From contig JAUFOR010000004.1 of the NCBI GenBank assembly GCA_040285745.1, positions 1,359,134 through 1,423,133 of the forward strand: a stretch of DNA of 64,000 nucleotides, read 5' to 3'. A program made the translations under genes and the position numbers. Below are positions 1-10,377 of this stretch, piece by piece; the first letter of the stretch is position 1; each line of letters starts with the position of its first letter. The notes beneath the pieces were generated by a model. That model did not search any database, had not been told where the DNA came from, and worked only from the letters and a program-made list of their open reading frames with translations. Origin of the DNA: Barthelona sp. PCE (lineage: Eukaryota > Metamonada: BaSk clade).

Positions 1-1133
1 TATGCATCAACCACATAGAGGTCTCGTGAAACACCTGACACCAACAGGAATTTATGTAGATGATCGATAGCTATATCATGCAGTGTTGAACTCATGATTT
101 TCTTGCTCATTCTGATAGAGAGCGTCAGACAGTCTACAATACACAATGTACCATCATCAAGTCCTAAGGCGATGGAGCTCAACAGAAAAGGTACTGGTGT
201 GATAACATTAATGGATATGTCACGTTTAAACAGCTTCGTCTTCTCGCACTGGCGCATGACCGGGGTCGTATTTGTCTTTGAGAAATCTATGGGTAAAGAT
301 AAAAGGTTACAAAAGGAGTCTCCGATGAACAAATGATTGGACACCCAGCACATTGCAGTTGGTGTGTATTTGAACGGACCCAGGGTGTGCTTGAGCTCCC
401 CGTTCATGTCAAAGACTAGAATAAATCTTCCCAATGTAGCTGTGAATACATATTGTGGAGAAATACAGCCACATGTAAACATAGTATCATATTTTGATCG
501 CGCTTCATGCTTGTACTCGGATATAAGCTGTGCGTTGCTGTTACACACGATAAATCGACCACTGTCAAAAATACTATATATACGATTACTATTGGTGAAC
601 AAACCGATGCAATTTTCGTGTAAAAAGTACTTGAACGGTCTGTTCTTGATCGGTTTGAGGATTATTTGACTTTCTTCACTGGCTAAACTTAAAGCTTCTT
701 GTAAACTAAGCAAATAAGAAACGAATTCATCGCTTGTGACTGTACCATCACAGTTCGCATCGATCTTCTTGAACGTTTCAATGAGTTGATCACGTGAAAA
801 ACCCCGTTCCAAAGCACTACTGATACCTTCAACAAATTCGTCTTGTGTCATACCTTGAGAACCGTTTCTCTGGAGCTTGTCAAACTGTTTTAGGATGTGT
901 TGCATATCTTCAACACTTTTAATATAGCTCAGATGATCCTGAAAAAGAAGCTCTTCAATTTCTTCATCCTTCTCCTCAGCTTTATCGGGAGCTGAAGGTA
1001 TATCGACCGACATGCTTTCAAATGTGCTGTTCTTTGAGTCAAATCTGTGTTTCTGAAAGTTCTGAATCGCTGACTGTGCTAAGTCGATAAAAACAGGTAC
1101 ACTCTCGATGTTTGAGATTCTTGATGATTTCAT
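1..1133 (-). CDS. EF-hand/WD40 repeat protein, N-terminal part (WDR49/CFAP337-like); runs off the window
   Basis: The minus-strand frame opens at an ATG (1131-1133) and stays open for 377 codons to the window edge, so the C-terminus is missing. After about 90 polar residues comes a classical EF-hand loop, DANCDGTVTSDEF, near residues 125-137, with acidic or Asn ligands at loop positions 1, 3, 5 and 12 and Gly at 6. The preceding helix pair contains TQDEFVEGI, a likely degenerate partner EF-hand. From about residue 165 the protein becomes a series of short beta-like blades (FLHENCIGLF, YVFTATLGRFILVFD, LLSSIALGLDDGTLCIVD) typical of WD40 propellers. EF-hands followed by WD40 repeats is the layout of the WDR49/WDR64/EFCAB8 (CFAP337) axonemal proteins. 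That assignment is inference from architecture and from the other flagellar genes nearby; the EF-hand is seen directly. Confidence 0.6.
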   Translation of the reverse strand, partial: MKSSRISNIESVPVFIDLAQSAIQNFQKHRFDSKNSTFESMSVDIPSAPDKAEEKDEEIEELLFQDHLSYIKSVEDMQHILKQFDKLQRNGSQGMTQDEFVEGISSALERGFSRDQLIETFKKIDANCDGTVTSDEFVSYLLSLQEALSLASEESQIILKPIKNRPFKYFLHENCIGLFTNSNRIYSIFDSGRFIVCNSNAQLISEYKHEARSKYDTMFTCGCISPQYVFTATLGRFILVFDMNGELKHTLGPFKYTPTAMCWVSNHLFIGDSFCNLLSLPIDFSKTNTTPVMRQCEKTKLFKRDISINVITPVPFLLSSIALGLDDGTLCIVDCLTLSIRMSKKIMSSTLHDIAIDHLHKFLLVSGVSRDLYVVDA

Positions 1134-1463
1134 TTGTGTGTCATGATGAAAAACAAGTATGAAAAGGGTGAGATGGTTAAGAACAATAGATATAAGTGTG
1201 AATAATATTATCCTAAGTTTCGCTGTCAAATTGGTGTTTAATCATTTGCATTCTTGTTATCAAACATGACTGAAATGAGGAGCGAAACAGTCAATCTCAC
1301 TTTGAATGCAGGCATTATTCAACACAGATTTATTGTTTTTTAACCGTAAATGTGGGTGAAAAAGTGAACATTAATCGCAAGCATTTGTTGCAAAAAGGGT
1401 TAAAAAATAGTTTTATCTGCTAAAACCATTTCTACTTTATCTTTTAACTTGTTAGCGATCGGG
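1134..1463. promoter_or_regulatory. Divergent intergenic region between the EF-hand/WD40 gene and the RhoGEF gene
   Basis: These 330 bp separate two outward-facing start codons and must hold both promoters. The stretch is AT-rich with T-runs, including a T-rich run ending about 25 bp before the RhoGEF ATG (near 1410-1447), like the pyrimidine tracts found before most genes in this window. No coding potential or RNA gene is visible. Confidence 0.4.
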
Positions 1464-3470
1464 ATGTCAACAGCACCAAATACACCCGGTACGCCAACAC
1501 AGGTTATGTTTGATTTACCTAACAGACCTAACACAACGTTTGTAGCACGAAACAGAGCAAAGAGTGAGTCAAGAATGATTCACTCAACAAACAGATCAAG
1601 GAAAGCACGGTCACGGGCAAAAAGTGAAAAGTTACCAACCCCTAGGTCGAATCAGGTGGGTTCTGTTAGTTTAAAAGATGCACGAAAAAAACTAAGGCAA
1701 TCACACACAGTATCGCCTGTTAAGAAGAGGCGTGTGTATAAGAAAGTACTCGAAGATCGAAAATTAGAAATGTACCGAGAAAGTTTAGTTGAATGGGTCT
1801 ATGGAAAGAAGAAGAAGAAGAAGGCCAAAAAAATCACCTCCCGGGACAAGGCAGCCATAGTAATCCAGCGGGTTTTCAGAGGATACATTGCTAGAAAAAC
1901 ATTTAGGCGTTGGTTCAAAAAAATTCACACAAGAGGAATGGCAATATTAGAACTGAAGGACAGTGAGGAACGTTACCTGGGTGATCTGAATAAGATTAAT
2001 GATTTGTATAATGATAAGGGAGCAACAGGTTTTTCGTCAGCTGAAACTACATTGCTATTTGGTAGTGTTGAACCTTTAATTCAATTTTCTCAACAAATTT
2101 TTAACAGTTTAACACAATACATCAATGATTGGATTAATGAACACGATGTATTGGCAGGATGCACTATTGGAGCTTGGGCTTTGGAAAATTTAACACCAGC
2201 TTCACTAGCAATATTTAATTCCTATGTAAGTCAATTCGACAATGTTCTTAAGACGCTCAATGAAAAGAAAAAACCATCTTCAACTATTGTGAAATTTTTA
2301 CAAAGATATAACATGACAATTCACACATTACCATCTCTTTTAGTACATCCAGTTCAAAGAGCTCCTCGTTATCCCCTTGTTCTCAAAGAAATTGCCAAAA
2401 ATACACCTGTATGGCATCCAGATTACAATAGTATTAATGATGCTGTTGCACAGACAGAGAATGCTGTATCCTCAATTAACGAAACCAAGCGTTTTACAGA
2501 ACAACTAATGAAGAAGAGTATGGAGCTGAAGAGGTTTGGCAACATTAATCCTTATGTATGGTCTTTGGAAGTCAATGAAGCAACGGATTTTAACATTGCG
2601 AAATTTGAACCTGTACTTAAACAGCACCGTATGGTTATATTAAGCGATCGTATATTAGTAGGTTCCCCAAAGTTCATTGGTAGTGGTCTTAATTGTGTTC
2701 ATGCATTAGCTTTAGATGGGCTAGTCCATGAAGAATTGCCAAAGTATATTGCTAGAGGTTTGCATATTCGTGCTCGTGATATACCCGTCGACTGCGGTGA
2801 GATGGACCGGGAAGATATTGAAAAGCACGACTTTACAGATTTGGTTTTTAAGTTTTCAACAAAGAAAGAGATGATTCGTTGGAAGAGTATCATCACAGGC
2901 GCTGTTGTGGCGTACAAGGAAAGCCAGGACACTAACCTTGAAGATTTGTTGGGTGTTGCACCGATTGACACAGTATCAGGGAATGATGTTGTCGCTTCAA
3001 TGCCTCCCAAGAGCTCTTCAAGAACCAGTACGAGTCCATTGAGACAGAGTGTTTCATCAGTTGATATAGATCGAAGAATGTCGTCTTTTTCAAGTGGAGT
3101 GACCAATACAGATAGTTTGAGTCCAACGAAATCTCCAAAAGGAAAGAGTTCAGCTATTTCAATGTTGAACGCTGCAGGTTCAACGCAGTCAGTTGACGCC
3201 AGTGTGTTTAAGCAACTGGTCAATTCAAGTTCAGAAGACATTACGAAACTTGGTGGTGGTGGTGTCAGGCATAGTGCACAGATTCGTCCAAGAACAATGT
3301 CATTCAGCACAGTTAATAATAATAAGGTTGCTCAATCTGCGCCAGTAACACCGATTTCTACTTTGAAGACGCCTGATCTTGATACTTTAGATTCACCCAA
3401 ACACTCAAGTAATACATCAAGCACCTCTGCAAGCACACCAACACTTCAACAAAAGCCTCCTATCTATTAG
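1464..3470 (+). CDS. IQ motif, Dbl-homology (RhoGEF) and PH domain protein
   Basis: A predicted guanine nucleotide exchange factor for Rho-family GTPases, 668 residues. The start is the ATG at 1464; the frame is open five codons further upstream but only to a TTG. The N-terminal 115 residues are basic, Ser/Pro-rich and probably disordered. A poly-Lys stretch leads into one IQ motif (AIVIQRVFRGYIARK, about residues 131-145), a likely calmodulin or light-chain site. The DH domain spans about 160-355 and carries the family signature VHPVQRAPRYPLVLKEI. A PH-like region follows (about 375-490, with the terminal-helix Trp in EMIRWKSII). The last 170 residues are Ser/Thr/Pro-rich. Which GTPase it acts on cannot be read from the sequence. 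IQ-DH-PH combinations link Ca2+ signalling to actin control, which fits the WASH-complex subunit encoded nearby, although no operon-like link is implied. Confidence 0.85.
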   Translation: MSTAPNTPGTPTQVMFDLPNRPNTTFVARNRAKSESRMIHSTNRSRKARSRAKSEKLPTPRSNQVGSVSLKDARKKLRQSHTVSPVKKRRVYKKVLEDRKLEMYRESLVEWVYGKKKKKKAKKITSRDKAAIVIQRVFRGYIARKTFRRWFKKIHTRGMAILELKDSEERYLGDLNKINDLYNDKGATGFSSAETTLLFGSVEPLIQFSQQIFNSLTQYINDWINEHDVLAGCTIGAWALENLTPASLAIFNSYVSQFDNVLKTLNEKKKPSSTIVKFLQRYNMTIHTLPSLLVHPVQRAPRYPLVLKEIAKNTPVWHPDYNSINDAVAQTENAVSSINETKRFTEQLMKKSMELKRFGNINPYVWSLEVNEATDFNIAKFEPVLKQHRMVILSDRILVGSPKFIGSGLNCVHALALDGLVHEELPKYIARGLHIRARDIPVDCGEMDREDIEKHDFTDLVFKFSTKKEMIRWKSIITGAVVAYKESQDTNLEDLLGVAPIDTVSGNDVVASMPPKSSSRTSTSPLRQSVSSVDIDRRMSSFSSGVTNTDSLSPTKSPKGKSSAISMLNAAGSTQSVDASVFKQLVNSSSEDITKLGGGGVRHSAQIRPRTMSFSTVNNNKVAQSAPVTPISTLKTPDLDTLDSPKHSSNTSSTSASTPTLQQKPPIY

Positions 3471-3564
3471 AAAATGTAAAATAGACTGTTTTTTTTTCTT
3501 AAAACCTTATTCCCCATCATAGAAGTTTGTTTTTCAGGATAGGTCCTCTTTTTATAGCATAAGC

Positions 3565-6500
3565 ATGTCGGCACACAGTTCAGAGTTGTTTGCGACGTTT
3601 TCAAAAATTTTTGAGGGAGACATTCATTACTTCTGTCAGACTTTGTCGAAGAAGGAGGGTATATTCGGTCTTCACGACCTGAGCAGATTCCGCTCATTCT
3701 ATTTAAGCAATTCATATCGTGATGATAACTATAGCATTGCATTTATTCTTGATTTACACTCTAGTTTTGTTAAATTTTTTATTCAAAAGTCACCAATATC
3801 AATCTTTAGGTCCTTTAATGTGCACCACTATGATATAGAACCTTCCAGAGTGCATGATTTCAGCAAAATTCAAATTATTTTGGAAACTATGACATCTATT
3901 CAGTTATTGGATTTTGAACTTAATTTAGATTATTTTTGTGTTGTTTTTCTAACTAATCTTTTGAAAAAGAAGAACTTTCCTGATATATTGGCAGATCAAC
4001 TTTTTAAGTTCATTAGTTACTTAATTGTCAAGAATCAGCTACTCAGTCTTATCATTTTTGAAGAGCCTAATCTGACAATTATTGAAAAAAAGCGCTTTTC
4101 TTTCAATCTTCGCATTCTGAAGGACTCTTTAAATGAGTTCCTTGTTAAAGTTACTGCTATGGATTCGATAGTTATGAGTAGTTTTGCAATTTACTTACGA
4201 AACATCTTTCCTTCACAGTTGATTGTTGCAAATGAAGGAAGCAGCGATTCTGTTTCCCACATTAACAATATATTTTGGCCTGCAATGGTTCTTTGTCTTA
4301 CATCTCTTCAGTTTACTGCCAATGATATTCAACATGTTTTTTCTATTTTGGAGTTAATCACCATGATTATCGGTGACGTTAATAACCTTGTGAGGAGCTT
4401 AGAGTTAGATAACGCTCGTTTATATCTAAAACATACAATATTTGAAGGAATATTTCAGTTTTTTAATACAAATTTTGATATTCTCATTCCGATGCTTAGA
4501 GACAATCACCCTCGATTAGAGCAGATGTGGAGCCTCATAGGGACATTGGAAGTGTTTATATCAAGGAATTTAAGGAAGAAAAAATACAGCCTTCTTTGCT
4601 ACAAAACTCATAGTTTGTTAATGTGTCTTAAGACGAAATTGGGTAATATCTCTGCACGTAAGTACTTTGATACAATCATTCAGATCGATTATCCTGAGCA
4701 TATTGTTGGTGTTAATCTTTTTTTCGAACATAATCCAAAATTTATGTTATCTGAAGTAGTCATTGAGACAATTAAGGTATTTACTGATCGCTTGAATGAG
4801 ATGTGTGCGGAGGACCCTGAGAACTACGTTCTTCAAAGGCAGCTTGTCACTCTTTACAAATCGCTGTTTAGATGGCAGAGCGATTTCTTCTCACTTCATT
4901 ACATCATTCCACTGTCCGATGATATGGGTAAATTCCACCCACTGATCACATATGCGGTGCTCGTTGCCATCAGTGACCTTGAATCGTTTCATGTCAAGTC
5001 GTACGCAGATGATCTGACGAGTGTAATTCAGTACATGATTGAACATATGTATAATCATGCAATGGTCGATATGCTTCCTGTATTCCTACACGATGAGAAA
5101 CTTATGCAACGCGGTCGTATCAACTATAAATTCCCAGTTAGTGCATTTTCTGCATTAATGAAGTTGGTTCTTGTTTGTATCGATCAATTATCTATGAAAC
5201 ACATTGAGCTATTGAGCGATTTCTGCTTCATAGAGAACTCTATTTTGGTTAAGAGTATGTATGACTTTTTAATCGGAACAAACATGAAGACATTTTGTCT
5301 GTTCTTGCCTCATCTACTAACTCGAATGATGCTTGTACCACATGAGCACAACGGGCTTCTTGTACAGCTGTGGGACCTGATCGTTTATCGCGTTACAAAA
5401 ACTGATGAGCTGGATGCGTTTGTTACACGAACGTTGGTGGAGTGCTATATTTTATCGTTCATTAAACTTTCCCAACTGGGTGATTTGAACAATGTTTCGT
5501 TCTTGATGCGATATCCCAACGAAAGAGGACAGGTGAACGGGCAAGCTTTGTTACTTGTTTGGTTCTCAGAATTAAAAAAATTGTTTTTTCCAAAAATGTA
5601 CATTCTCGAGAGTGATCTCTTAAAGGTTAAGGCTCATCCATGTGAAATGCAACACGTTTCTTTTATCGTTCACGCTCTTTCGTTGTACTCAAGTGAATAC
5701 GGTTCCAAGTCAGCTAGATTTGTAAGTATTATGCGATACTACTTTAAACACAAGAGCATTGAGAGAAAGTCAGACGTCTGGTTTGTGCTTCCGCTCTCTC
5801 ATCTCGACGCAACTCTATCAAAAAGCGTCTTGTTATTTAAGGCTGTTCCGTATGAAGATATACAAGATAAGTTAACAGCAACATTTTGTGAACTGATGAA
5901 GAGAATGACAGATACTCGTAATAGTCACGTTAGAAGTATTATTCTCGAAGACAAGCTCACCTTTGACCGTATTTTTGCGTTTATGCATGATAGATTTATT
6001 ATTGATGAAATTTTGTTGAAACCTGAATTTTCCAATAATCATTTACTTTTACTTTCCTTACCTCACTCGATCCATTCGGATAAGACAATTGATGTGACAC
6101 ATCAAAAACCCAGTGATCTAGGGTTCATAACCCGAGTATTAGTGAATTCAGGAGAATTGCAGCATTTGCCAGTTTTATTTTCTCGTTTTGATGATTTAGA
6201 CACTGAAACAATATTCATACTGTTTAATAATGTCAAATTCGATATCAAACTGTTCAGACACCTCATTTCATTCATGTTAAAAGAAGAAAAACCAGCTTAT
6301 CACTACAAACTTTTTGTTCCTTATGTTCAAGACTTTTTGAATGCTTTCTTTAAGCACCACACGTCTAAAACACTGTTTACGCATCTGATCAACATTCTTA
6401 GATCTTCACCTGATGCGTACACTCTTCTGAATAGTGCAGAACTGTTTATTACCATCCTACTTGGTTTCCATTTAAAAGATAACGTCGATGACATCATCAT

Positions 6501-9024
6501 GTATTATTCCACAGTATACGGGATTGCATTTGATGCGGTTAGTTCACTGCTCATTGGTGACCGATCATTTCAGATTTCAGTACTCATAAAATTATTTTTG
6601 CCAACGAATCTTTGCGATTATCGCGAGCTCATCATGCTGAGTCTAAGTCTTTTGAAGAAGCGTGCGTTTGACAATGAGAAGAGGTACATTTTACACGAGA
6701 TTGTCAGTCAAACATTTTCATACCTTGAGCTTAAAGATGATAATGGATTTTTCCAGTTATTTTTTGATGTTTATTCCGTATATGACTTTGATTTACTCGA
6801 TTTCAACAATATCATGTCGTTTTTCCTTAATGTATCAGATAGCTGTAATTACAGTTGTGCATATAGATTCCTCAAGAATCATATCATGGTTAAAAATTAC
6901 ATGACACAGTTCAAGAGTGTCAAGAATATTACCGGTGTGAAGTGTATTCAGCGCATTATAGAAGCTCTATCCCAGAGTCATCCTGAGATGTTTGTTGATA
7001 TCATTAATACGCTCTCGGACGTTCCCCTCACATCATTGATCAAATTGAATACAAATATCGAAAACATTGTTTTTACAATGATTTTCGTCTTGTATGGCAC
7101 AAATTCAGCAGTTGTTGACTCAATAGTCTCATCTCACACTCTGCTGGGTAAGCTGTTGTCAATATCTCTCCTGCTAATGTGTTATAAATTGCAGTTCGCA
7201 GAGGAGTTGGGTGTTACAATTTTCAGACTTTTCCACACCATTGTAAGACTCCGTGCAAAATGCGCCGGTAATGCATATGAAGTCGACATTTCCGCCAATA
7301 CTTTGAGTAGTATGTCAGAAGCTTCTCTAAATTGCTTTTTGAAGACAAAATTCTCCGTTGTTCTGGATACTTCTTTCATTGATAACGTATGTTTCAAGTT
7401 TTTGAATGTTTTTTCAAACAAAGTACAGGCACACTGCTGCACTCTCTTATGTTCAGCTGTCAAGGATGTTGTGTCAGATACATCAGTGATACATGACCCA
7501 CTACTGCGGATTACACAGCTGCTAATTGTACTGTGTCAGAGCACTGACAAGGTCGAGTGTGTTGACACTGTCTGTACTGTACTCCGTTGGTGCAACCAAA
7601 TGGATGATCCTCGCAGGATTACGATGGTTCAGCTTTCTCTGTTGTTTTTCCTTGATCAATTGGAGTTCCACCACGGGTTTGAACAACTTTACCTCCATCC
7701 AGATGTCTTCTGGACCGTTGTTGGGTTGTTTACTGATTCAGAGCGAATTAATGTGGCATGCGTAGCAGCATATTTCGTATGCACATTTCTTACTCATGCA
7801 AAAGAAGTCATAGGAGATATAGACGTGCGCCTGAAGGTGAGCCAGGTCCTCCGTATGAATCAGACACACACACTTCATGATATAGGACAGAAATTATTAG
7901 ACGCACATACGTATCATTACTATGTTACATTGATGCAGTTATGCTCAACACTCACTTTAGATAGGATAGTTGAACCCAGTTCATTCCGTTTTATAAGATC
8001 GTTCACGGTACTTCTTCCTGTGTTCTTCAAGCGCGTGGTTGAACTTTTCACAATAGGGAAATTCCCACTCGTTTACAAGCTGCCCATCGTTGAGAACGCT
8101 TGTAACGTACTCTACGACGAGCTTCTAGAACTGAATGAATGTATTCTGCAGGTGTGTACTTTAGCAGATCTTGGAGGTTTCAAACAAGTTTGGAGCACGA
8201 ACGTTGAACCTTTTATTCATGGAGACATAGAGTATAGCACATGTGATGAGTTGATTGTATTCATTAGTGATGTTTTTAAGCAATACCGCAACAGTTTAGG
8301 TGTTAATGACTTACATGAGCGCTATTTTGTAGAAATCAATACTTTTCAGTACCAAATCCTTAACTCATATCTAGAAAACCGCTCAAAAAGTTCAATATTT
8401 GTTGGAAATCCCCTAAATATCCACCTACAAATGATGTTGGGAATTGAGCTCATATCTTTTGAAAGGCCAATGGATCAGACTGAACGTATAACGTTAGAGT
8501 CTCTCAGAGAAGATACGTGTGCCAAATTCTTTATGTTAAGCGATGAAAGTAAGAATTTAATAGATTTACTTCATAATTTGATGGATGAGAGTGACTGTTT
8601 GCTTCCTAACGATGAACCAGCACTTTCTCTGGATCAGATTTTGTTAAAGACAACACAGGAGTATTGTAACATAAAATCAGTGATGCTGAACAGTATCGCT
8701 AACCCAATTGGTATTCGTTTACAACTTCCAGTGCGCAATACATACTTTAAACTCGCAGCAAAATACGCCCAGCGCTTCATTATAGTGTCTAGCTGCATGT
8801 TAAAGAACGAAGATCGTCCTGAAACGAATGAAAACATCACAGATCACTTAATTAGTGCATTTTTCGCAGTGAATGATACTAACAGACATGAAAGCATGAT
8901 TCTTGATCAATACAAGACTGAACTATTCAATGACATACCGGATATTGCGCTTTCCTCAGCCAGTACCATGCAGTTGATGCGCCCTTGGCCAAAACACAAC
9001 AACTATGATACATTTTTACAATAA
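3565..9024 (+). CDS. Very large orphan protein (1819 aa), probably an alpha-helical solenoid
   Basis: I do not recognise this protein. It is one uninterrupted frame from an ATG at 3565, 24 bp after a T-rich upstream tract, to a TAA at 9022-9024. The sequence is rich in Leu, Phe, Ile, Asp and His, with amphipathic helix after amphipathic helix and no low-complexity linker, signal peptide or convincing membrane segment. That composition is typical of HEAT/ARM-type scaffolds such as nucleoporins or ribosome-assembly scaffolds (URB1 and similar), but no diagnostic motif was found and no name is proposed. Its stop codon directly abuts the stop of the convergent DRC5 gene with no base between them. 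It resembles in style the other large orphan frames at 21190-23886, 33826-35904 and 49831-54204, without visible sequence homology. Confidence 0.85.
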   Translation: MSAHSSELFATFSKIFEGDIHYFCQTLSKKEGIFGLHDLSRFRSFYLSNSYRDDNYSIAFILDLHSSFVKFFIQKSPISIFRSFNVHHYDIEPSRVHDFSKIQIILETMTSIQLLDFELNLDYFCVVFLTNLLKKKNFPDILADQLFKFISYLIVKNQLLSLIIFEEPNLTIIEKKRFSFNLRILKDSLNEFLVKVTAMDSIVMSSFAIYLRNIFPSQLIVANEGSSDSVSHINNIFWPAMVLCLTSLQFTANDIQHVFSILELITMIIGDVNNLVRSLELDNARLYLKHTIFEGIFQFFNTNFDILIPMLRDNHPRLEQMWSLIGTLEVFISRNLRKKKYSLLCYKTHSLLMCLKTKLGNISARKYFDTIIQIDYPEHIVGVNLFFEHNPKFMLSEVVIETIKVFTDRLNEMCAEDPENYVLQRQLVTLYKSLFRWQSDFFSLHYIIPLSDDMGKFHPLITYAVLVAISDLESFHVKSYADDLTSVIQYMIEHMYNHAMVDMLPVFLHDEKLMQRGRINYKFPVSAFSALMKLVLVCIDQLSMKHIELLSDFCFIENSILVKSMYDFLIGTNMKTFCLFLPHLLTRMMLVPHEHNGLLVQLWDLIVYRVTKTDELDAFVTRTLVECYILSFIKLSQLGDLNNVSFLMRYPNERGQVNGQALLLVWFSELKKLFFPKMYILESDLLKVKAHPCEMQHVSFIVHALSLYSSEYGSKSARFVSIMRYYFKHKSIERKSDVWFVLPLSHLDATLSKSVLLFKAVPYEDIQDKLTATFCELMKRMTDTRNSHVRSIILEDKLTFDRIFAFMHDRFIIDEILLKPEFSNNHLLLLSLPHSIHSDKTIDVTHQKPSDLGFITRVLVNSGELQHLPVLFSRFDDLDTETIFILFNNVKFDIKLFRHLISFMLKEEKPAYHYKLFVPYVQDFLNAFFKHHTSKTLFTHLINILRSSPDAYTLLNSAELFITILLGFHLKDNVDDIIMYYSTVYGIAFDAVSSLLIGDRSFQISVLIKLFLPTNLCDYRELIMLSLSLLKKRAFDNEKRYILHEIVSQTFSYLELKDDNGFFQLFFDVYSVYDFDLLDFNNIMSFFLNVSDSCNYSCAYRFLKNHIMVKNYMTQFKSVKNITGVKCIQRIIEALSQSHPEMFVDIINTLSDVPLTSLIKLNTNIENIVFTMIFVLYGTNSAVVDSIVSSHTLLGKLLSISLLLMCYKLQFAEELGVTIFRLFHTIVRLRAKCAGNAYEVDISANTLSSMSEASLNCFLKTKFSVVLDTSFIDNVCFKFLNVFSNKVQAHCCTLLCSAVKDVVSDTSVIHDPLLRITQLLIVLCQSTDKVECVDTVCTVLRWCNQMDDPRRITMVQLSLLFFLDQLEFHHGFEQLYLHPDVFWTVVGLFTDSERINVACVAAYFVCTFLTHAKEVIGDIDVRLKVSQVLRMNQTHTLHDIGQKLLDAHTYHYYVTLMQLCSTLTLDRIVEPSSFRFIRSFTVLLPVFFKRVVELFTIGKFPLVYKLPIVENACNVLYDELLELNECILQVCTLADLGGFKQVWSTNVEPFIHGDIEYSTCDELIVFISDVFKQYRNSLGVNDLHERYFVEINTFQYQILNSYLENRSKSSIFVGNPLNIHLQMMLGIELISFERPMDQTERITLESLREDTCAKFFMLSDESKNLIDLLHNLMDESDCLLPNDEPALSLDQILLKTTQEYCNIKSVMLNSIANPIGIRLQLPVRNTYFKLAAKYAQRFIIVSSCMLKNEDRPETNENITDHLISAFFAVNDTNRHESMILDQYKTELFNDIPDIALSSASTMQLMRPWPKHNNYDTFLQ

Positions 9025-10185
9025 TTATTCTATCTCCAACAATTCTAAGATAGTTTCTGTGTCCTTCTCTGTAAATCCACAATTTCTAAACTCAAAATGC
9101 TCTAACCCTGTGCCCTGTTGCAACCCTGTGATGATATATCGAGCCATTGTATGGTGTAACGGGTTTGCAGAAATATTAAGGGTTTTCAGTCTTAATGATG
9201 GCATCATGGCAGAAAGTGTTTGTAAAGACGACTCTCCCAGTGCAGTTCCACTGATGTTTAAGTGCTCCAATGATGGATTTGATACCAAAGATTGGAGAAT
9301 AAGTTTCACACCAGCATCTTTAAGCATGTTTAATCTTAAATCTAAACATTTAAGGGACTTATTCACTAACAATGCACTACCCAGAAAACCAGCACCCTCG
9401 ATGCCGATCTGATTATTTGTTAGAACCAAGGTGTCAAAAAGACCTCGATGCTTAAGCAACTTTGCCAAATATCTCGCACCAGTATTCGTAATCTTGTTGG
9501 ATTTCAAGCTCAGGAACATGAGGCTCTCGTTGAATCTCAGTCCTTTGCACAAGAGCTTTAATAAATCATCATTAACTGAACTGGAATGAATGCCAAGATC
9601 AATGAGCTGAGAATCCTTTAGAGCAGATGCCAGTGACAGCATGTCGTCGAGGCGCATGCCGATGTTGTTGGCATCATATCCGTTGAGATCAAGCTTGAAA
9701 TCATGTGTAATGTCATAAGATGCATAAGAAATTGTAAAAGACCGAAGATGTGTAAGTTTTGAGATGATCTGACCCAAGGGGAAGTGGGATGGGCACTGCT
9801 TGAGCACAAGAGTCTGAACATATGGTGCACTAAGCTTCAGGGCGGAGTAAATGATATCGAAAGACTCAACATCCTTTGCTGTCTCAATCACTTCCGCAAG
9901 AAAGCGCTCGAAAAATAGCGTCTTCCAGCTCCCTTCATGCCTCGATACATCACAATTTACGAAAGAATGCATACATCTTCGCTCCCAATATGTCTCATTG
10001 TCTATAGCTTTAGAAACAACGTCTAGGGGTAAAGATAGACTGAGTAACGAGATGATCGTATCGTGATACTGCTCTGGTACGTTATCTAACGATTGGATTT
10101 TGTCAAAATTCTTTGCGATGCTTTGGAGGCAAATTGTAACCAGTGAAGGCACGTATGCAGAGTTGTTGTATTCCTCGTTCTCCAT
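9025..10185 (-). CDS. DRC5: Dynein regulatory complex subunit 5 (DRC5/TCTE1), leucine-rich repeat protein
   Basis: DRC5 is a leucine-rich repeat subunit of the nexin-dynein regulatory complex, which links outer doublets in motile axonemes and regulates dynein. This protein is 386 residues, shorter than metazoan TCTE1. The N-terminal third holds the family's hallmark segment around residues 66-96: YWERRC, then NCDVSRHEGSWKTLFFERFL. From about residue 150 to the end run RNI-type leucine-rich repeats of about 28 residues (LKSNKITNTGARYLAKLL, LTNNQIGIEGAGFLGSAL, LRLNMLKDAGVKLILQSL). The start ATG at 10183-10185 is the first Met of the frame. The stop TAA (9025-9027, read on the minus strand) touches the stop of the convergent upstream gene. 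It lies close to other flagellar genes (the TSNAXIP1-like gene and the EF-hand/WD40 gene). A generic RNI-LRR protein is the alternative, but the N-terminal motif argues for DRC5. Confidence 0.8.
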   Translation of the reverse strand: MENEEYNNSAYVPSLVTICLQSIAKNFDKIQSLDNVPEQYHDTIISLLSLSLPLDVVSKAIDNETYWERRCMHSFVNCDVSRHEGSWKTLFFERFLAEVIETAKDVESFDIIYSALKLSAPYVQTLVLKQCPSHFPLGQIISKLTHLRSFTISYASYDITHDFKLDLNGYDANNIGMRLDDMLSLASALKDSQLIDLGIHSSSVNDDLLKLLCKGLRFNESLMFLSLKSNKITNTGARYLAKLLKHRGLFDTLVLTNNQIGIEGAGFLGSALLVNKSLKCLDLRLNMLKDAGVKLILQSLVSNPSLEHLNISGTALGESSLQTLSAMMPSLRLKTLNISANPLHHTMARYIITGLQQGTGLEHFEFRNCGFTEKDTETILELLEIE

Positions 10186-10377
10186 TAAAGCTAAAAAATG
10201 TAAGATAGGGGTGGAAAATATGAAAACGCATTTGTTGCAATTATATGGCGAAGTTCAGGTGTTATTGCCATTAATAGACCATGTAATTGTCACTAAGACC
10301 ATTGAAAAAACATATTATTAGTATAGAAAGTGCTTTTGTGCCTGTTAACCTGTTGAATTCCCTTTTCAATCAGTTAT

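Noticed and set aside
9005-9412. 135-codon plus-strand frame opposite DRC5.
   Set aside because: It lies entirely within the DRC5 repeats on the other strand, where the leucine-rich repeat is unambiguous.
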